In this document: positions 43,853 through 52,109 of the stretch, in pieces | Numbering within the stretch: position 1 is the stretch's first letter | Layout: the number at the start of each line of letters is the position of its first letter | Source of the DNA: Gluconobacter albidus | GTDB taxonomy: Bacteria; Pseudomonadota; Alphaproteobacteria; Acetobacterales; Acetobacteraceae | Direction of reading: 5' to 3' | DNA: 64,000 nt | NCBI RefSeq assembly: GCF_002723915.1 | Contig: NZ_BEWL01000002.1 | Location: forward strand, 1-64,000 | The notes under the pieces: model-generated | The model's input: only the letters and a program-made list of their open reading frames with translations | What the model was told of the DNA's origin: nothing | Database searches by the model: none | Translations under genes and position numbers: made by a program

Positions 43853-45187
43853 ATGCCTGATTTTCACCATCGGATGCGGCCCGTTCTGGGTCGCATCACT
43901 CTTCTGGCGCTTCTCTGGACGGGAAGCGCCCTGGCGCAGCAGACGGGCTCCTGCCTTCCCGCAGAGGATGGCAGCAATCCCTGTCCTGTGCCGTTGCGGC
44001 GACCGGATGTTCATCCGCTCTCGCAGATGGCGGAAATCGGGAAACAGATCTTTCACGATCCTCTGATTTCCGGGTCTGGACGACTGTCCTGCGCGTCGTG
44101 TCATGAACCCGGAAATCATTACGCATCCTCGGCTGCAACACCTGTTTTTCTGGGTGGTGCGCATCTGGATCTTCAGGGACGGCGCTCCATTCCGACCCTG
44201 ACCTATGCCGAGCGGAACCCCAATTTCAGCATCGGTCCCGATAATCCGACCAGCGAAGCCGCGCCAGCCATCGTGGCCAATGCGGCGGCTACACAGCGTG
44301 GCGGCAAAAATGCTGCCAATCCGGGTGCTGCATCAGCAAATATGGTGCCGCAGGGAGGGCTGTTCTGGGATGGCCGTGCCGACACCCTGCAGGAGCAGGC
44401 GCTCGGCCCGCTTTATGATCCCGCAGAAATGGCCTCGACGCCTGAAAAGGTGACGGAGCGCGTCATTCATGCGCCCTATTCGGACACACTGAAACAGCTT
44501 GCGGGTGCTGGCGCCAATGCGTCTTCTTCACTTCTGCTGGCTGAAGCGATTTTTGCCATGGCCCGGTATCAGATCGAAGACCCGGCCTTTCATCGCTACA
44601 ACAGTAAATTCGATGGCTGGCTCGAAGGGCATGAAAAATTCTCCCCTCTGGAACGGGAGGGGTATCTGGCCTTTAACGATCCCGCAAAAGGCAATTGTGC
44701 GGCGTGCCATGTCGATACGGTCGCCAGCACGCGCCTGCCGCCGCTTTTTACGGATCACCAGTATGAAGCCCTGGGCGCGCCGCGTAACATGGCGCTCAAG
44801 GCGAATCATGACCCGAATTCCTATGATCTGGGGGTCTGTGACCGTCAGGCGGATGGGCGAACCGCTCTGAGCCTTTATTGCGGGATGTTCACCACGCCGA
44901 CGCTGCGGAATGTGGCCACACGCAAGGTTTTTTTCCATAACGGGGTTTTTCGTTCGCTGGAGGACGTGCTTGATTTCTACGCCCTCCGCGACCTCGAACC
45001 CAAGCGCTTCTATCCGGTTTCAAAGACGGGACATGTCGAGGCGTATAACGATATCCCGGTCCAGTATCGCGCCAATCTGGACACGACTGACGCTCCGTTT
45101 GACCGCAAGCCCGGCGAGCAGCCCGCCATGACCCCGCATGATCGCGAGGCCATTATTGCGTTTCTCAAAACCCTGACGGACCGCTGA
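43853..45187 (+). CDS. Dihaem cytochrome c peroxidase family protein
   Basis: Periplasmic dihaem protein of the CcpA/MauG family, 444 residues. A signal peptide ends ALAQQ. Two haem c sites are seen: CASCH (about residue 80) and CAACH (about 282). It would reduce hydrogen peroxide with electrons from cytochrome c, or oxidise another substrate as MauG does. It begins six bases after the phosphoesterase and may be co-transcribed. ATG 43853 is used; ATG 43874 lies nearer the signal peptide. Confidence 0.88.
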   Translation: MPDFHHRMRPVLGRITLLALLWTGSALAQQTGSCLPAEDGSNPCPVPLRRPDVHPLSQMAEIGKQIFHDPLISGSGRLSCASCHEPGNHYASSAATPVFLGGAHLDLQGRRSIPTLTYAERNPNFSIGPDNPTSEAAPAIVANAAATQRGGKNAANPGAASANMVPQGGLFWDGRADTLQEQALGPLYDPAEMASTPEKVTERVIHAPYSDTLKQLAGAGANASSSLLLAEAIFAMARYQIEDPAFHRYNSKFDGWLEGHEKFSPLEREGYLAFNDPAKGNCAACHVDTVASTRLPPLFTDHQYEALGAPRNMALKANHDPNSYDLGVCDRQADGRTALSLYCGMFTTPTLRNVATRKVFFHNGVFRSLEDVLDFYALRDLEPKRFYPVSKTGHVEAYNDIPVQYRANLDTTDAPFDRKPGEQPAMTPHDREAIIAFLKTLTDR

Positions 45188-45199
45188 GCGAACTCTTTG

Positions 45200-45221
45200 G
45201 ATCCTCCCTTGGTGGAGGATC
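45200..45221. terminator. Hairpin between convergent peroxidase and porin genes
   Basis: GATCCTCC/GGAGGATC, an 8-bp perfect stem with a six-base loop, fills the 34-base gap between the two convergent stop codons. Confidence 0.6.
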
Positions 45222-46679
45222 TCAGAAATTCGCCGTCAACTGCCCGCCGATAACTGCGGCGTCCTTGAACGTCGTCGTTGCACCCGGACGCTGAAGGTAC
45301 TGGAAATCAGCCTGCAGGGTTGTGCCCCGCATGATGTGGGTGCTGTAGAACGCCTCATAGACATTTTCCCAGTGCTGCACCCCGTAAACAGGCCCCCACT
45401 GATTGGCCAGATAGGGCAGTCCGAGCGCGAGTGAGGATTCCTGCTGAAGGGTCACGGTATGGCTCATGTCCATGTGCTGGAACATGATACCGGCCTGATC
45501 GCCGCTCCGGTGCCAGGCGGTTCCGCTATCGACGAGGCCGATCCATTCGTGGTCCCGCATGGCAACGAGATTGCCCTGCGCATATCCGACGCCACCAATC
45601 ACGATCAGCCCGTCTGTTACGCCCGGTCCGTTGCGGACAAGCATCTGGTCGAACATGAACCAGGCTGAGGTCATCCCGGCTTCATAGCGCCGGTCCAGTC
45701 CCGTAGCCTGAAAGGAGTTGCCGTGGATGTCTTCATAAAGGTTCGGATAGCGCGAATTATCGTACCAGGCGCCGATCTTGTAATTGCCGCGCAGTTTGTC
45801 TTTGCCGAAAGAGGGCATCCAGCCGATTTCGATCTGCGACGAGACTTTCCCGAGCCCGCTCTGGGCCATGGCCCAGCCTGAAATGCCACCATTGTAGCTG
45901 TGGGGAGAGACCGCGAAGACGCCCGCCATGATGTAGGTCTGCTCTGTGGGGCGCAGACGCAGTACGCCACCCAGGTTGCCTGATGGCCAGTCGCGCCCAC
46001 CGGGAACATATTTTCCGGGAGCGAAGTTACTGCACACCGAAACGTTCATGAAGGAGCAGGCGACGTAATCAAAGGCGAAGAAACTGCCTGTCGGAATATC
46101 GCCAAGGGACAGGATGATGCGGTCGTTCAGGAAGGATTTATCCGCATACATCGCGACAAGATGTGCGACGACGTTACCACGTCCACCATAAATCTGTTCC
46201 GGATTCGTAACTGAATCACCCAGTGTATGGCTGAAGCTGCGCCCGTGTCCGTTAATCACGAGGAGATGCGTCCACAGCCCCTTGACGCCTGCAAGCTGCT
46301 GCCAATCCACATCCAGTTCGGCCGCCACCTGACCGGCTAGCACGTTGTCTTTTGTGCGGCCGCCGGTGACGTTGGCCATGTATTCTTCGTTGAGCGCGAC
46401 ATTGAGATACATGCCGTGCTTTGTCAGCCATGTCTGGGCGCCCCCCCAGTCCCCGAACAGGTGAGGGTTGCCGTACAGCGATGGGACGAGCGGGCCAACT
46501 GCGAAGGTGCCCACGCCTTCCATCGCAAAGGCGCGGGCTTTGTAGGAGTCAGGTGTCGCAAGGTTCTGGGAGGTCTCGCTCTGTGCGAGTGCCTGACGGC
46601 CGGGGCCAATGATCCCCAGAACCGCGCACAGGAAAAACCCGGCGAGTTTTTTCCTGTGCAGGAGACGTCGGGTTTTCAT
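45222..46679 (-). CDS. oprB: OprB-family carbohydrate porin
   Basis: Outer-membrane sugar-selective porin, 485 residues. A signal peptide ends ALAQS. The OprB features LFGDWGGAQTWLTKHGM near the N-terminus and a beta-barrel with the final aromatic residue (GGQLTANF) are present. It probably admits the polyol or sugar acid oxidised by the adjacent membrane dehydrogenase. It overlaps the upstream HbpS-like gene by four bases and is the last gene of that operon. Confidence 0.92.
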   Translation of the reverse strand: MKTRRLLHRKKLAGFFLCAVLGIIGPGRQALAQSETSQNLATPDSYKARAFAMEGVGTFAVGPLVPSLYGNPHLFGDWGGAQTWLTKHGMYLNVALNEEYMANVTGGRTKDNVLAGQVAAELDVDWQQLAGVKGLWTHLLVINGHGRSFSHTLGDSVTNPEQIYGGRGNVVAHLVAMYADKSFLNDRIILSLGDIPTGSFFAFDYVACSFMNVSVCSNFAPGKYVPGGRDWPSGNLGGVLRLRPTEQTYIMAGVFAVSPHSYNGGISGWAMAQSGLGKVSSQIEIGWMPSFGKDKLRGNYKIGAWYDNSRYPNLYEDIHGNSFQATGLDRRYEAGMTSAWFMFDQMLVRNGPGVTDGLIVIGGVGYAQGNLVAMRDHEWIGLVDSGTAWHRSGDQAGIMFQHMDMSHTVTLQQESSLALGLPYLANQWGPVYGVQHWENVYEAFYSTHIMRGTTLQADFQYLQRPGATTTFKDAAVIGGQLTANF

Positions 46680-47185
46680 TCAGTGCTCTTTGCCTTTGAA
46701 GCCTGCAGGAAGGTGGTGACTGTGGACTGGGCGAGATGGGCGTCGGTATCGCCCTCACCGCCGCTCAGACCAAGGGCGCCCACGAGTTGGTTGTTCACCA
46801 TGATCGGATATCCGCCGCCTGCGGGAAGAGCGTTGGGCAGCGTGCTGATCATGTAGTTCCCGCTATTGAGGGCATGTTCCATGTCTGCGGTCGGGCGGGC
46901 GAAAGACAGGGCTGTCTTGGCCTTGCGGATGGCCAGTTCGATGCTGCCGAGCTGTGTGCCGTCCATTTTCTGGAAGGACACCAGATTCCCCCCTGCATCG
47001 ACAATGGCAATGGCGACGCGGTTATGACTGGCGGCTGCCAGTTTTTTGGCCTGTTCGATCAGGGTATTGGAAGTTGTCAGATTCACTGTCAGATCCTTCG
47101 CTGAGGCAAACCCCGTAAGGCCTGTTGCGGCGATGAGAAGACTGAGGACGGCGCCCGTGCTCCGGCGTTTAGACATTGTTTTCAA
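46676..47185 (-). CDS. HbpS/GlcG-family exported protein
   Basis: Protein of 169 residues with a signal peptide (ending FASAK) and a GlcG/HbpS domain: VAIAIVDAGGNLVSFQKMDG, then LSFARPTADM and GGYPIMVNNQLVGALGLSGG. Family members bind haem or act beside oxidoreductases; some are encoded with cytochrome-linked dehydrogenases, as here. The role is therefore likely accessory to the haem-containing dehydrogenase. ATG 47185 is used (47176 possible). Confidence 0.85.
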   Translation of the reverse strand: MKTMSKRRSTGAVLSLLIAATGLTGFASAKDLTVNLTTSNTLIEQAKKLAAASHNRVAIAIVDAGGNLVSFQKMDGTQLGSIELAIRKAKTALSFARPTADMEHALNSGNYMISTLPNALPAGGGYPIMVNNQLVGALGLSGGEGDTDAHLAQSTVTTFLQASKAKSTE

Positions 47186-47190
47186 AAGAC

Positions 47191-48825
47191 CTATCCCTGT
47201 TTCAGATCATTGAGAATGGCGTCTGCGGCGCGCAGTGAGAGCGCGGCCATTGTCAAAGTCGAATTCACCGTTCCCGAGGCGGCCATTGTGGCACCTGTTG
47301 CAAGAAACAGATTGGCGTGATCGTGGGTTCTGAGCCACTTGTCCACGACGGAATCGCGTGGGTCATGGCCCATGATGGTGCCCCCGGTAATGTGATTGTT
47401 GGGAGTGAAGTACGGGCTCATCTCGATTTCCGTTCCTCCAAGGGCCTTGGCAATGTCCATGAGACGCTGCCGGGAAATGACGGCCGATTTACGCACATAT
47501 TCGCCTACATCATAAGTCACTTCGGGGTGTGGAATGCCCAGGGCGTCCTTGTGGTCCTTTGAAAGAACGAGGCGGTTGTTCGGATCGGGCAGGACTTCAT
47601 GATTGGCATAGATGTCCACGCCATGCGCCGTGCGGCGGCGGATTTCCTCATCCAGCTTCTTGCCCACCAGCCCCATGGACAGGGCCTTCATGCCGGCGCG
47701 GGAATTCTGGGCCGTATTGTTGTAACCAATCTGTGTGGCGGCGTATTCCGAACGGAAATCGCCGTCCCGGAAGTTGGTGATGGAGCTCATCTGGACCGAT
47801 CCGCCACCAGCCCAGATGGGTTCTGCGGACTGGAAGCTCATGCCGATGCCCGGATGGTCCATCATGTTCCGGCCGACGAGGTCGGACGAGTTTGCAATGC
47901 CGTTGGGATTGCGGTCGTTTGCGGCGAGAAGCAGCAGTTTCGGGGTTTCGATTCCGTTGGCTGCGACGACGAATGTTTTTGCAACGACACGATGGGACTG
48001 TTTTTCGGGATCGTAGAAGCGGATGGCGGTGATCTTGTTTTTCGCGTCCGTTTCCATCGCATAGACGACGGCGTTCGGAATGATTTTTGCGCCGAGCTTT
48101 TCGGCCTTCAGTGCGGCATAGACGCCATTATACATCGCGCCAATCGGGCAGATTGGCATGCAGTTGTTGTTGCCGCAGCACTGGGGGCGGCCGTCATAGG
48201 GCCGGCTGTTGCGGGCCTGCGGAACGGGCGTGTTCGAAAAGCCGAGCTTGCTGACCACCTCGGTAAAGGTGCGGTCTCCGTAGCCATAAGGCATGGAGGT
48301 CATGGGCCAGGGGTTTTTGCGCGGTGCGGAGGGCGTGATTTCTTCGCCATTCGGCCCCATGACGCCCATTTCGCACTCGGCCTCGTAATAATAGGGCTCG
48401 AGTTCGTCATAGCTCACGGCGTAGTCGCGTCCGACGCCATAGGTGGAATGCAGTTTGAAATCGTTGGGCAGATAGCGCCAGCTTGACGCGGCCCAGTGCC
48501 ATGTCGTGCCGCCAACGCCCTTGATGATGCCCTGTTTGTAGGCTGTCTGGTCCGGGCCTTTGACGATCAGGTAATTGTTGTCAGGAAAATAGTTGGTATG
48601 CGGTGCCCATGGAACGCTGGGATAAGGCGTTGCGTAGTCGTACTGGGATTTGTTGTCGGGCGGCATGTTCCGCCAGTTCTCAACGATCTGGGAGCGGTCG
48701 CGGCGTGGACCGGCATCCAGCAGTAGAACGGAAAGCCCGTTGCGGACGAGTTTATGGGCAAGCAGGGAGCCACAGATTCCTGCTCCAATGATGACGACAT
48801 CAGCCGAAAGCGTTTCACCAGACAT
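47191..48825 (-). CDS. Membrane dehydrogenase flavoprotein subunit (GMC)
   Basis: FAD-dependent catalytic subunit of a gluconate/2-ketogluconate/sorbitol-type membrane dehydrogenase, 544 residues. The N-terminal dinucleotide fold (VVIIGAGICGSLLAHKL) is clear. A cysteine cluster, CCGNNNCMPIC (about residues 223-233), matches the iron-sulphur site known in fructose and gluconate dehydrogenases. The C-terminal catalytic His/Asn region is HITGGTIMGHDP and ATGATMAASGTVN. It acts in the periplasm, feeding electrons to the cytochrome c subunit and ubiquinone. AAGGA precedes ATG 48825. The exact substrate cannot be told from sequence. Confidence 0.92.
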   Translation of the reverse strand: MSGETLSADVVIIGAGICGSLLAHKLVRNGLSVLLLDAGPRRDRSQIVENWRNMPPDNKSQYDYATPYPSVPWAPHTNYFPDNNYLIVKGPDQTAYKQGIIKGVGGTTWHWAASSWRYLPNDFKLHSTYGVGRDYAVSYDELEPYYYEAECEMGVMGPNGEEITPSAPRKNPWPMTSMPYGYGDRTFTEVVSKLGFSNTPVPQARNSRPYDGRPQCCGNNNCMPICPIGAMYNGVYAALKAEKLGAKIIPNAVVYAMETDAKNKITAIRFYDPEKQSHRVVAKTFVVAANGIETPKLLLLAANDRNPNGIANSSDLVGRNMMDHPGIGMSFQSAEPIWAGGGSVQMSSITNFRDGDFRSEYAATQIGYNNTAQNSRAGMKALSMGLVGKKLDEEIRRRTAHGVDIYANHEVLPDPNNRLVLSKDHKDALGIPHPEVTYDVGEYVRKSAVISRQRLMDIAKALGGTEIEMSPYFTPNNHITGGTIMGHDPRDSVVDKWLRTHDHANLFLATGATMAASGTVNSTLTMAALSLRAADAILNDLKQG

Positions 48826-48842
48826 GATATGATCCTTGAATT

Positions 48843-50306
48843 CTATTGAGCGACACGCTGTTTCCGACGGCTGACCAGCCACCAGATGCCACCCACCACG
48901 ATGATGGCGCCAAGGACACCACCAGCCCCGAGCAGGAGCATCACGCCCGGATTTGCGAGCTGGGCGAGCGGAACCTGCTTGCCGCCCATGCGGACCTGTT
49001 TGACTGCATCTGCGGAAACCGTGGCCTGTGCGTTACCAAAATGACTCAAAACGTAATCCGCGACTGTCGCGATCTGTTCATCCGTCAGGGGCTGAACCAG
49101 AGAGCCGGGACCGAAGGCTGGCATCAGGATTTCGTGATGATCCGTGGTACGGTCCACGCCATACAGGATGCTGGCGATCAGGTCGTTCGGATTGCGTTGC
49201 CCCGTCGTCGTGTTTCCTACGAGAGAGGGATAATATCCATCGGGCGATCCTTTGCCGTTGGATTGATGGCAACTCGCGCAAACCGCTTCATAGAGGGCTG
49301 CGCCGTCCGTGGTTTTGGCCAGGGTGCTGTTGTTTCGGCGCGCATTGGCGTCCGCCACGCTGTAGCTGGACGGACGGCCGGAATGTGCGAAATTGGCGAC
49401 GGTTTCTCCTGCTTCGGCCTTGGGCGGAACGGAACGGAGATAGGTCACGATTGCCGAAATATCCGCATCCGGCAGATATTGCAGGCTGTGCTCGACCGCC
49501 TCGGCCATTGGTCCTGCAGCACGGGCATGCGCCGTCTGGCCGGTTTTCAGATACTGATAGAGGTCCTGATCGGACCAGCCGCCAATGCCGCTCTGGGGAT
49601 CATTGGTAATATTTGGTGCGCGCCAGGAGCCTATGTCCGCACCGGCGAGATAGGCGGACTGGTCCGGCGCGAGGAGGAAATTGCGAGGCGTGTGGCATTC
49701 GCCGCAATGGGCCAGTTCATCGACCAGATAACGGCCGCGGTTCCAGTCGTCGTTGTGGGTGTGGTCGAAGACATAAGGCTTACCTTCGATCCGTGCGGCA
49801 ATTTTCCAGATCCCCAGAGATGCGCGGATGGAAAACGGGAAGGGAAGCTGCGTTTTGGGCGACGGGGCGTCTACGGGCTTCACTTCATTCATGATGTAAG
49901 CGTAGAGCGATTTGACGTCTTCATCCGTCAGGCGGTTATAGGCGTCATACGGCATGGCTGGATAAAGCTGGGCTCCATCGGCGCGGATGCCGTGTCTCAG
50001 GGCCTGCGAGAACTGCTCGAGAGTATAGTTCCCGATACCGTATGTTTTCGATGGCGTAATGTTTGTAGAGTAAATATTTCCCATAGGAGAGGAAATGGCA
50101 TAACCGCCAGCCAGAAACTGACCGTCGCGTCCATTTGTATGACAGGCCGCGCAGTCCGCGGCGATCGCGAGATAGTGACCGCGACTGATGGAAGGACGAT
50201 GGGCTGAGGCGGGTGTCGGCTCTGTCGGTTGTGCCTGGGCGGACGTTCCGGCGAGAAGGAAGACAGTCGTCAGGGCCGTGCCGGACAGGGGACGAAAATA
50301 TCGCAT
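48843..50306 (-). CDS. Trihaem cytochrome c subunit of membrane dehydrogenase
   Basis: Membrane-anchored cytochrome c of 487 residues. A signal peptide ends SAQAQ. There are three haem sites, CAACH (about residue 50), CGECH (about 198) and CASCH (about 345). A C-terminal membrane helix (LGAIIVVGGIWWLV) precedes a basic tail. It carries electrons from the GMC subunit to ubiquinone. ATG 50306 is chosen because the signal peptide begins there. It lies 19 bases after the small-subunit gene. Confidence 0.93.
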   Translation of the reverse strand: MRYFRPLSGTALTTVFLLAGTSAQAQPTEPTPASAHRPSISRGHYLAIAADCAACHTNGRDGQFLAGGYAISSPMGNIYSTNITPSKTYGIGNYTLEQFSQALRHGIRADGAQLYPAMPYDAYNRLTDEDVKSLYAYIMNEVKPVDAPSPKTQLPFPFSIRASLGIWKIAARIEGKPYVFDHTHNDDWNRGRYLVDELAHCGECHTPRNFLLAPDQSAYLAGADIGSWRAPNITNDPQSGIGGWSDQDLYQYLKTGQTAHARAAGPMAEAVEHSLQYLPDADISAIVTYLRSVPPKAEAGETVANFAHSGRPSSYSVADANARRNNSTLAKTTDGAALYEAVCASCHQSNGKGSPDGYYPSLVGNTTTGQRNPNDLIASILYGVDRTTDHHEILMPAFGPGSLVQPLTDEQIATVADYVLSHFGNAQATVSADAVKQVRMGGKQVPLAQLANPGVMLLLGAGGVLGAIIVVGGIWWLVSRRKQRVAQ

Positions 50307-50325
50307 GATCACTGAGATAATTCCC

Positions 50326-50877
50326 TTAGAATTCCGGCATGACAGCGACGGAAGCGGGCTCTGCAACCCAGTAATTCGGCCCGTTATGGGCATATGTCGG
50401 GATGACGACGACATCGCGGGATGTCTGGTACATCAGCGCTTTTTCGAAGGCGTAAACCTTGGCATTCGTTCCGCTTTCAATGACGCCCGAGTACCAGCCG
50501 CGGATAATCTGGAGGAGCGTGGCGTGCAGAGGGTCACCGGTGAGGGCTGCCTCCAGCGCTTCGACATCCGGATATCCGTTTTTGGCGATACGCTCGCGAA
50601 GAGCGGCGACCTGATCGGGGAAATCGTGTTTCTGCGCCTCGAAAGCCAGGAAAAGGGCAGATCCAATGCCGAGATCCAGGTTTTTATGACCGGTTGCAAA
50701 GGCGGAAAGCTGCATGAAATCGGAAATGCCATCACGGTTTGAAGACACTATTTCTTGAGCAGAACCTTTTTTTGCCGTTCCTACGGCGACGGCTGTCAGG
50801 CAGGCTCCGGAAAGGGCCAGGAGTCGCCTGCGCGAAAGCATGGCCGAAACCGGATTGGGATCAGATAATGTGTCCAA
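50326..50877 (-). CDS. Small Tat-exported subunit of membrane dehydrogenase
   Basis: Sorbitol dehydrogenase-family small subunit, 183 residues. It has a twin-arginine signal ([15 protein letters not shown]), then the conserved segments [16 protein letters not shown] and [15 protein letters not shown], ending [15 protein letters not shown]. It likely escorts the folded flavoprotein through the Tat pathway. The start is called as TTG 50877 because AGGAG sits eight bases before it; the first ATG (50841) has no ribosome site and would leave almost no n-region. First gene of the operon. Confidence 0.9.
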   Translation of the reverse strand: MDTLSDPNPVSAMLSRRRLLALSGACLTAVAVGTAKKGSAQEIVSSNRDGISDFMQLSAFATGHKNLDLGIGSALFLAFEAQKHDFPDQVAALRERIAKNGYPDVEALEAALTGDPLHATLLQIIRGWYSGVIESGTNAKVYAFEKALMYQTSRDVVVIPTYAHNGPNYWVAEPASVAVMPEF

Positions 50878-51014
50878 TGGCGCTCTCCTTGAGGAATAGC
50901 GTGATATGTGATGCGCTTTCTTCCGGATTTTTCGCCAATAATGGAAATGACTATTTCTTGTTCGCTCTGACAAAATGGTGATGTGGAGCGTTTTTTAACC
51001 GTAACAACTGCGAG

Positions 51015-51941
51015 TCAGGCAGGCGTCTGGAACAGCCCTGAATTGGTACTGAGAATGTCCCGCCACAGATCGAATGCCGCCGGCATCAGGCGCCGACCGG
51101 CGCGAACTGCGGCGTAACGTTCGAAGGATTTCGCAATAGGATGATCCAGAGGAACGGCGCAGACACGATTGAGATCGACATAATCCTGTGCCGCGCCTTT
51201 GGTCATGAAGGCGACGCCCAGATTGTGCGCGACGAGGGAGAGTGCCGTTCCGAACAGGTCGCAACGGTAGGCCGGGAAACAGTTGAGCTGCCGGTCTTCC
51301 AGAATGGCATCGACATAGGTTTGGGCGGCAAAGTGGGACTGAAAGAAGATGAGTGGGCTGCTCGCGATGTCTTCCATGGTCACGGTGTCTCTCGTAGCCA
51401 GCGGGTGTGTGGCCGGCAAAATCGCGCATAACGGTTCGGTCTGGAACGGGCGGGCGTTCAGGATGGGGTCGCGCGCTGTGCCAGCGTAAATACAGACATC
51501 GACTTCGTCATCACGCACCATCTGGACAAGCTGGGGCAGGGGGGCGGTGCGGATTTCGATGGTGATGCCGGGATGACTGGCGACGAACCGGTGCAGAACG
51601 GCCTTGATCAGAACGCTGACAATTCCTTCGCCGCTCCCGATCGTGACATGTCCGCGTTCCAGCGTGCGATATTCCTGGAGGCTGTTCTGGAAGCGCCGGG
51701 TCAGGCGGGCCCGTTCGCGTCCATAATTACAGACGACTTCTCCCATTTCCGTCAGGGCCGTGACGCGCCCGCGTTTCATCAGAAGGCTGAGGGCCAGCTG
51801 GTCTTCAAGGGCTGCAATCTGGCGGCTGATTGTGGACGCATTAACGCCGATGGCCGTTGCAGCGGAGCGAATGCTGCCAAAGCGCGCGACTGCGTCCAGA
51901 TATTGCAGGGTTCGTTCGCTTAATTCATGCCCCCCAAACAT
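51015..51941 (-). CDS. LysR-family transcriptional regulator
   Basis: LysR regulator of 308 residues. The N-terminal helix-turn-helix (RFGSIRSAATAIGVNASTISR, about 18-38) is followed by a LysR substrate domain (about 90-290). GGAG seven bases before ATG 51941 sets that start. It lies divergent from the TonB receptor at 52110 and upstream of the dehydrogenase operon on the same strand, separated by 137 bases. It could control either; the divergent receptor-transporter-peptidase unit is the more typical target. Confidence 0.9.
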   Translation of the reverse strand: MFGGHELSERTLQYLDAVARFGSIRSAATAIGVNASTISRQIAALEDQLALSLLMKRGRVTALTEMGEVVCNYGRERARLTRRFQNSLQEYRTLERGHVTIGSGEGIVSVLIKAVLHRFVASHPGITIEIRTAPLPQLVQMVRDDEVDVCIYAGTARDPILNARPFQTEPLCAILPATHPLATRDTVTMEDIASSPLIFFQSHFAAQTYVDAILEDRQLNCFPAYRCDLFGTALSLVAHNLGVAFMTKGAAQDYVDLNRVCAVPLDHPIAKSFERYAAVRAGRRLMPAAFDLWRDILSTNSGLFQTPA

Positions 51942-52109
51942 TTCGTTACTCCGTTGCATTGAACGCAACATTCTTGTCGATGTTACGGCATGGATTCAAT
52001 CGTTTTTTTAATATTTCATTTAAGAAACGAGTAGGGCTTTCCGGCTGTCATCAGGGGCGTCCTGCAATCCGCCCTTGCGTATAGACAGGCCTCTATAAGG
52101 AAGCTTTTC

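Noticed and set aside
48846-50207. A 453-codon plus-strand frame opposite the cytochrome c subunit
   Set aside because: Its composition is typical of an antisense shadow; the minus strand encodes three CxxCH haem sites in frame.
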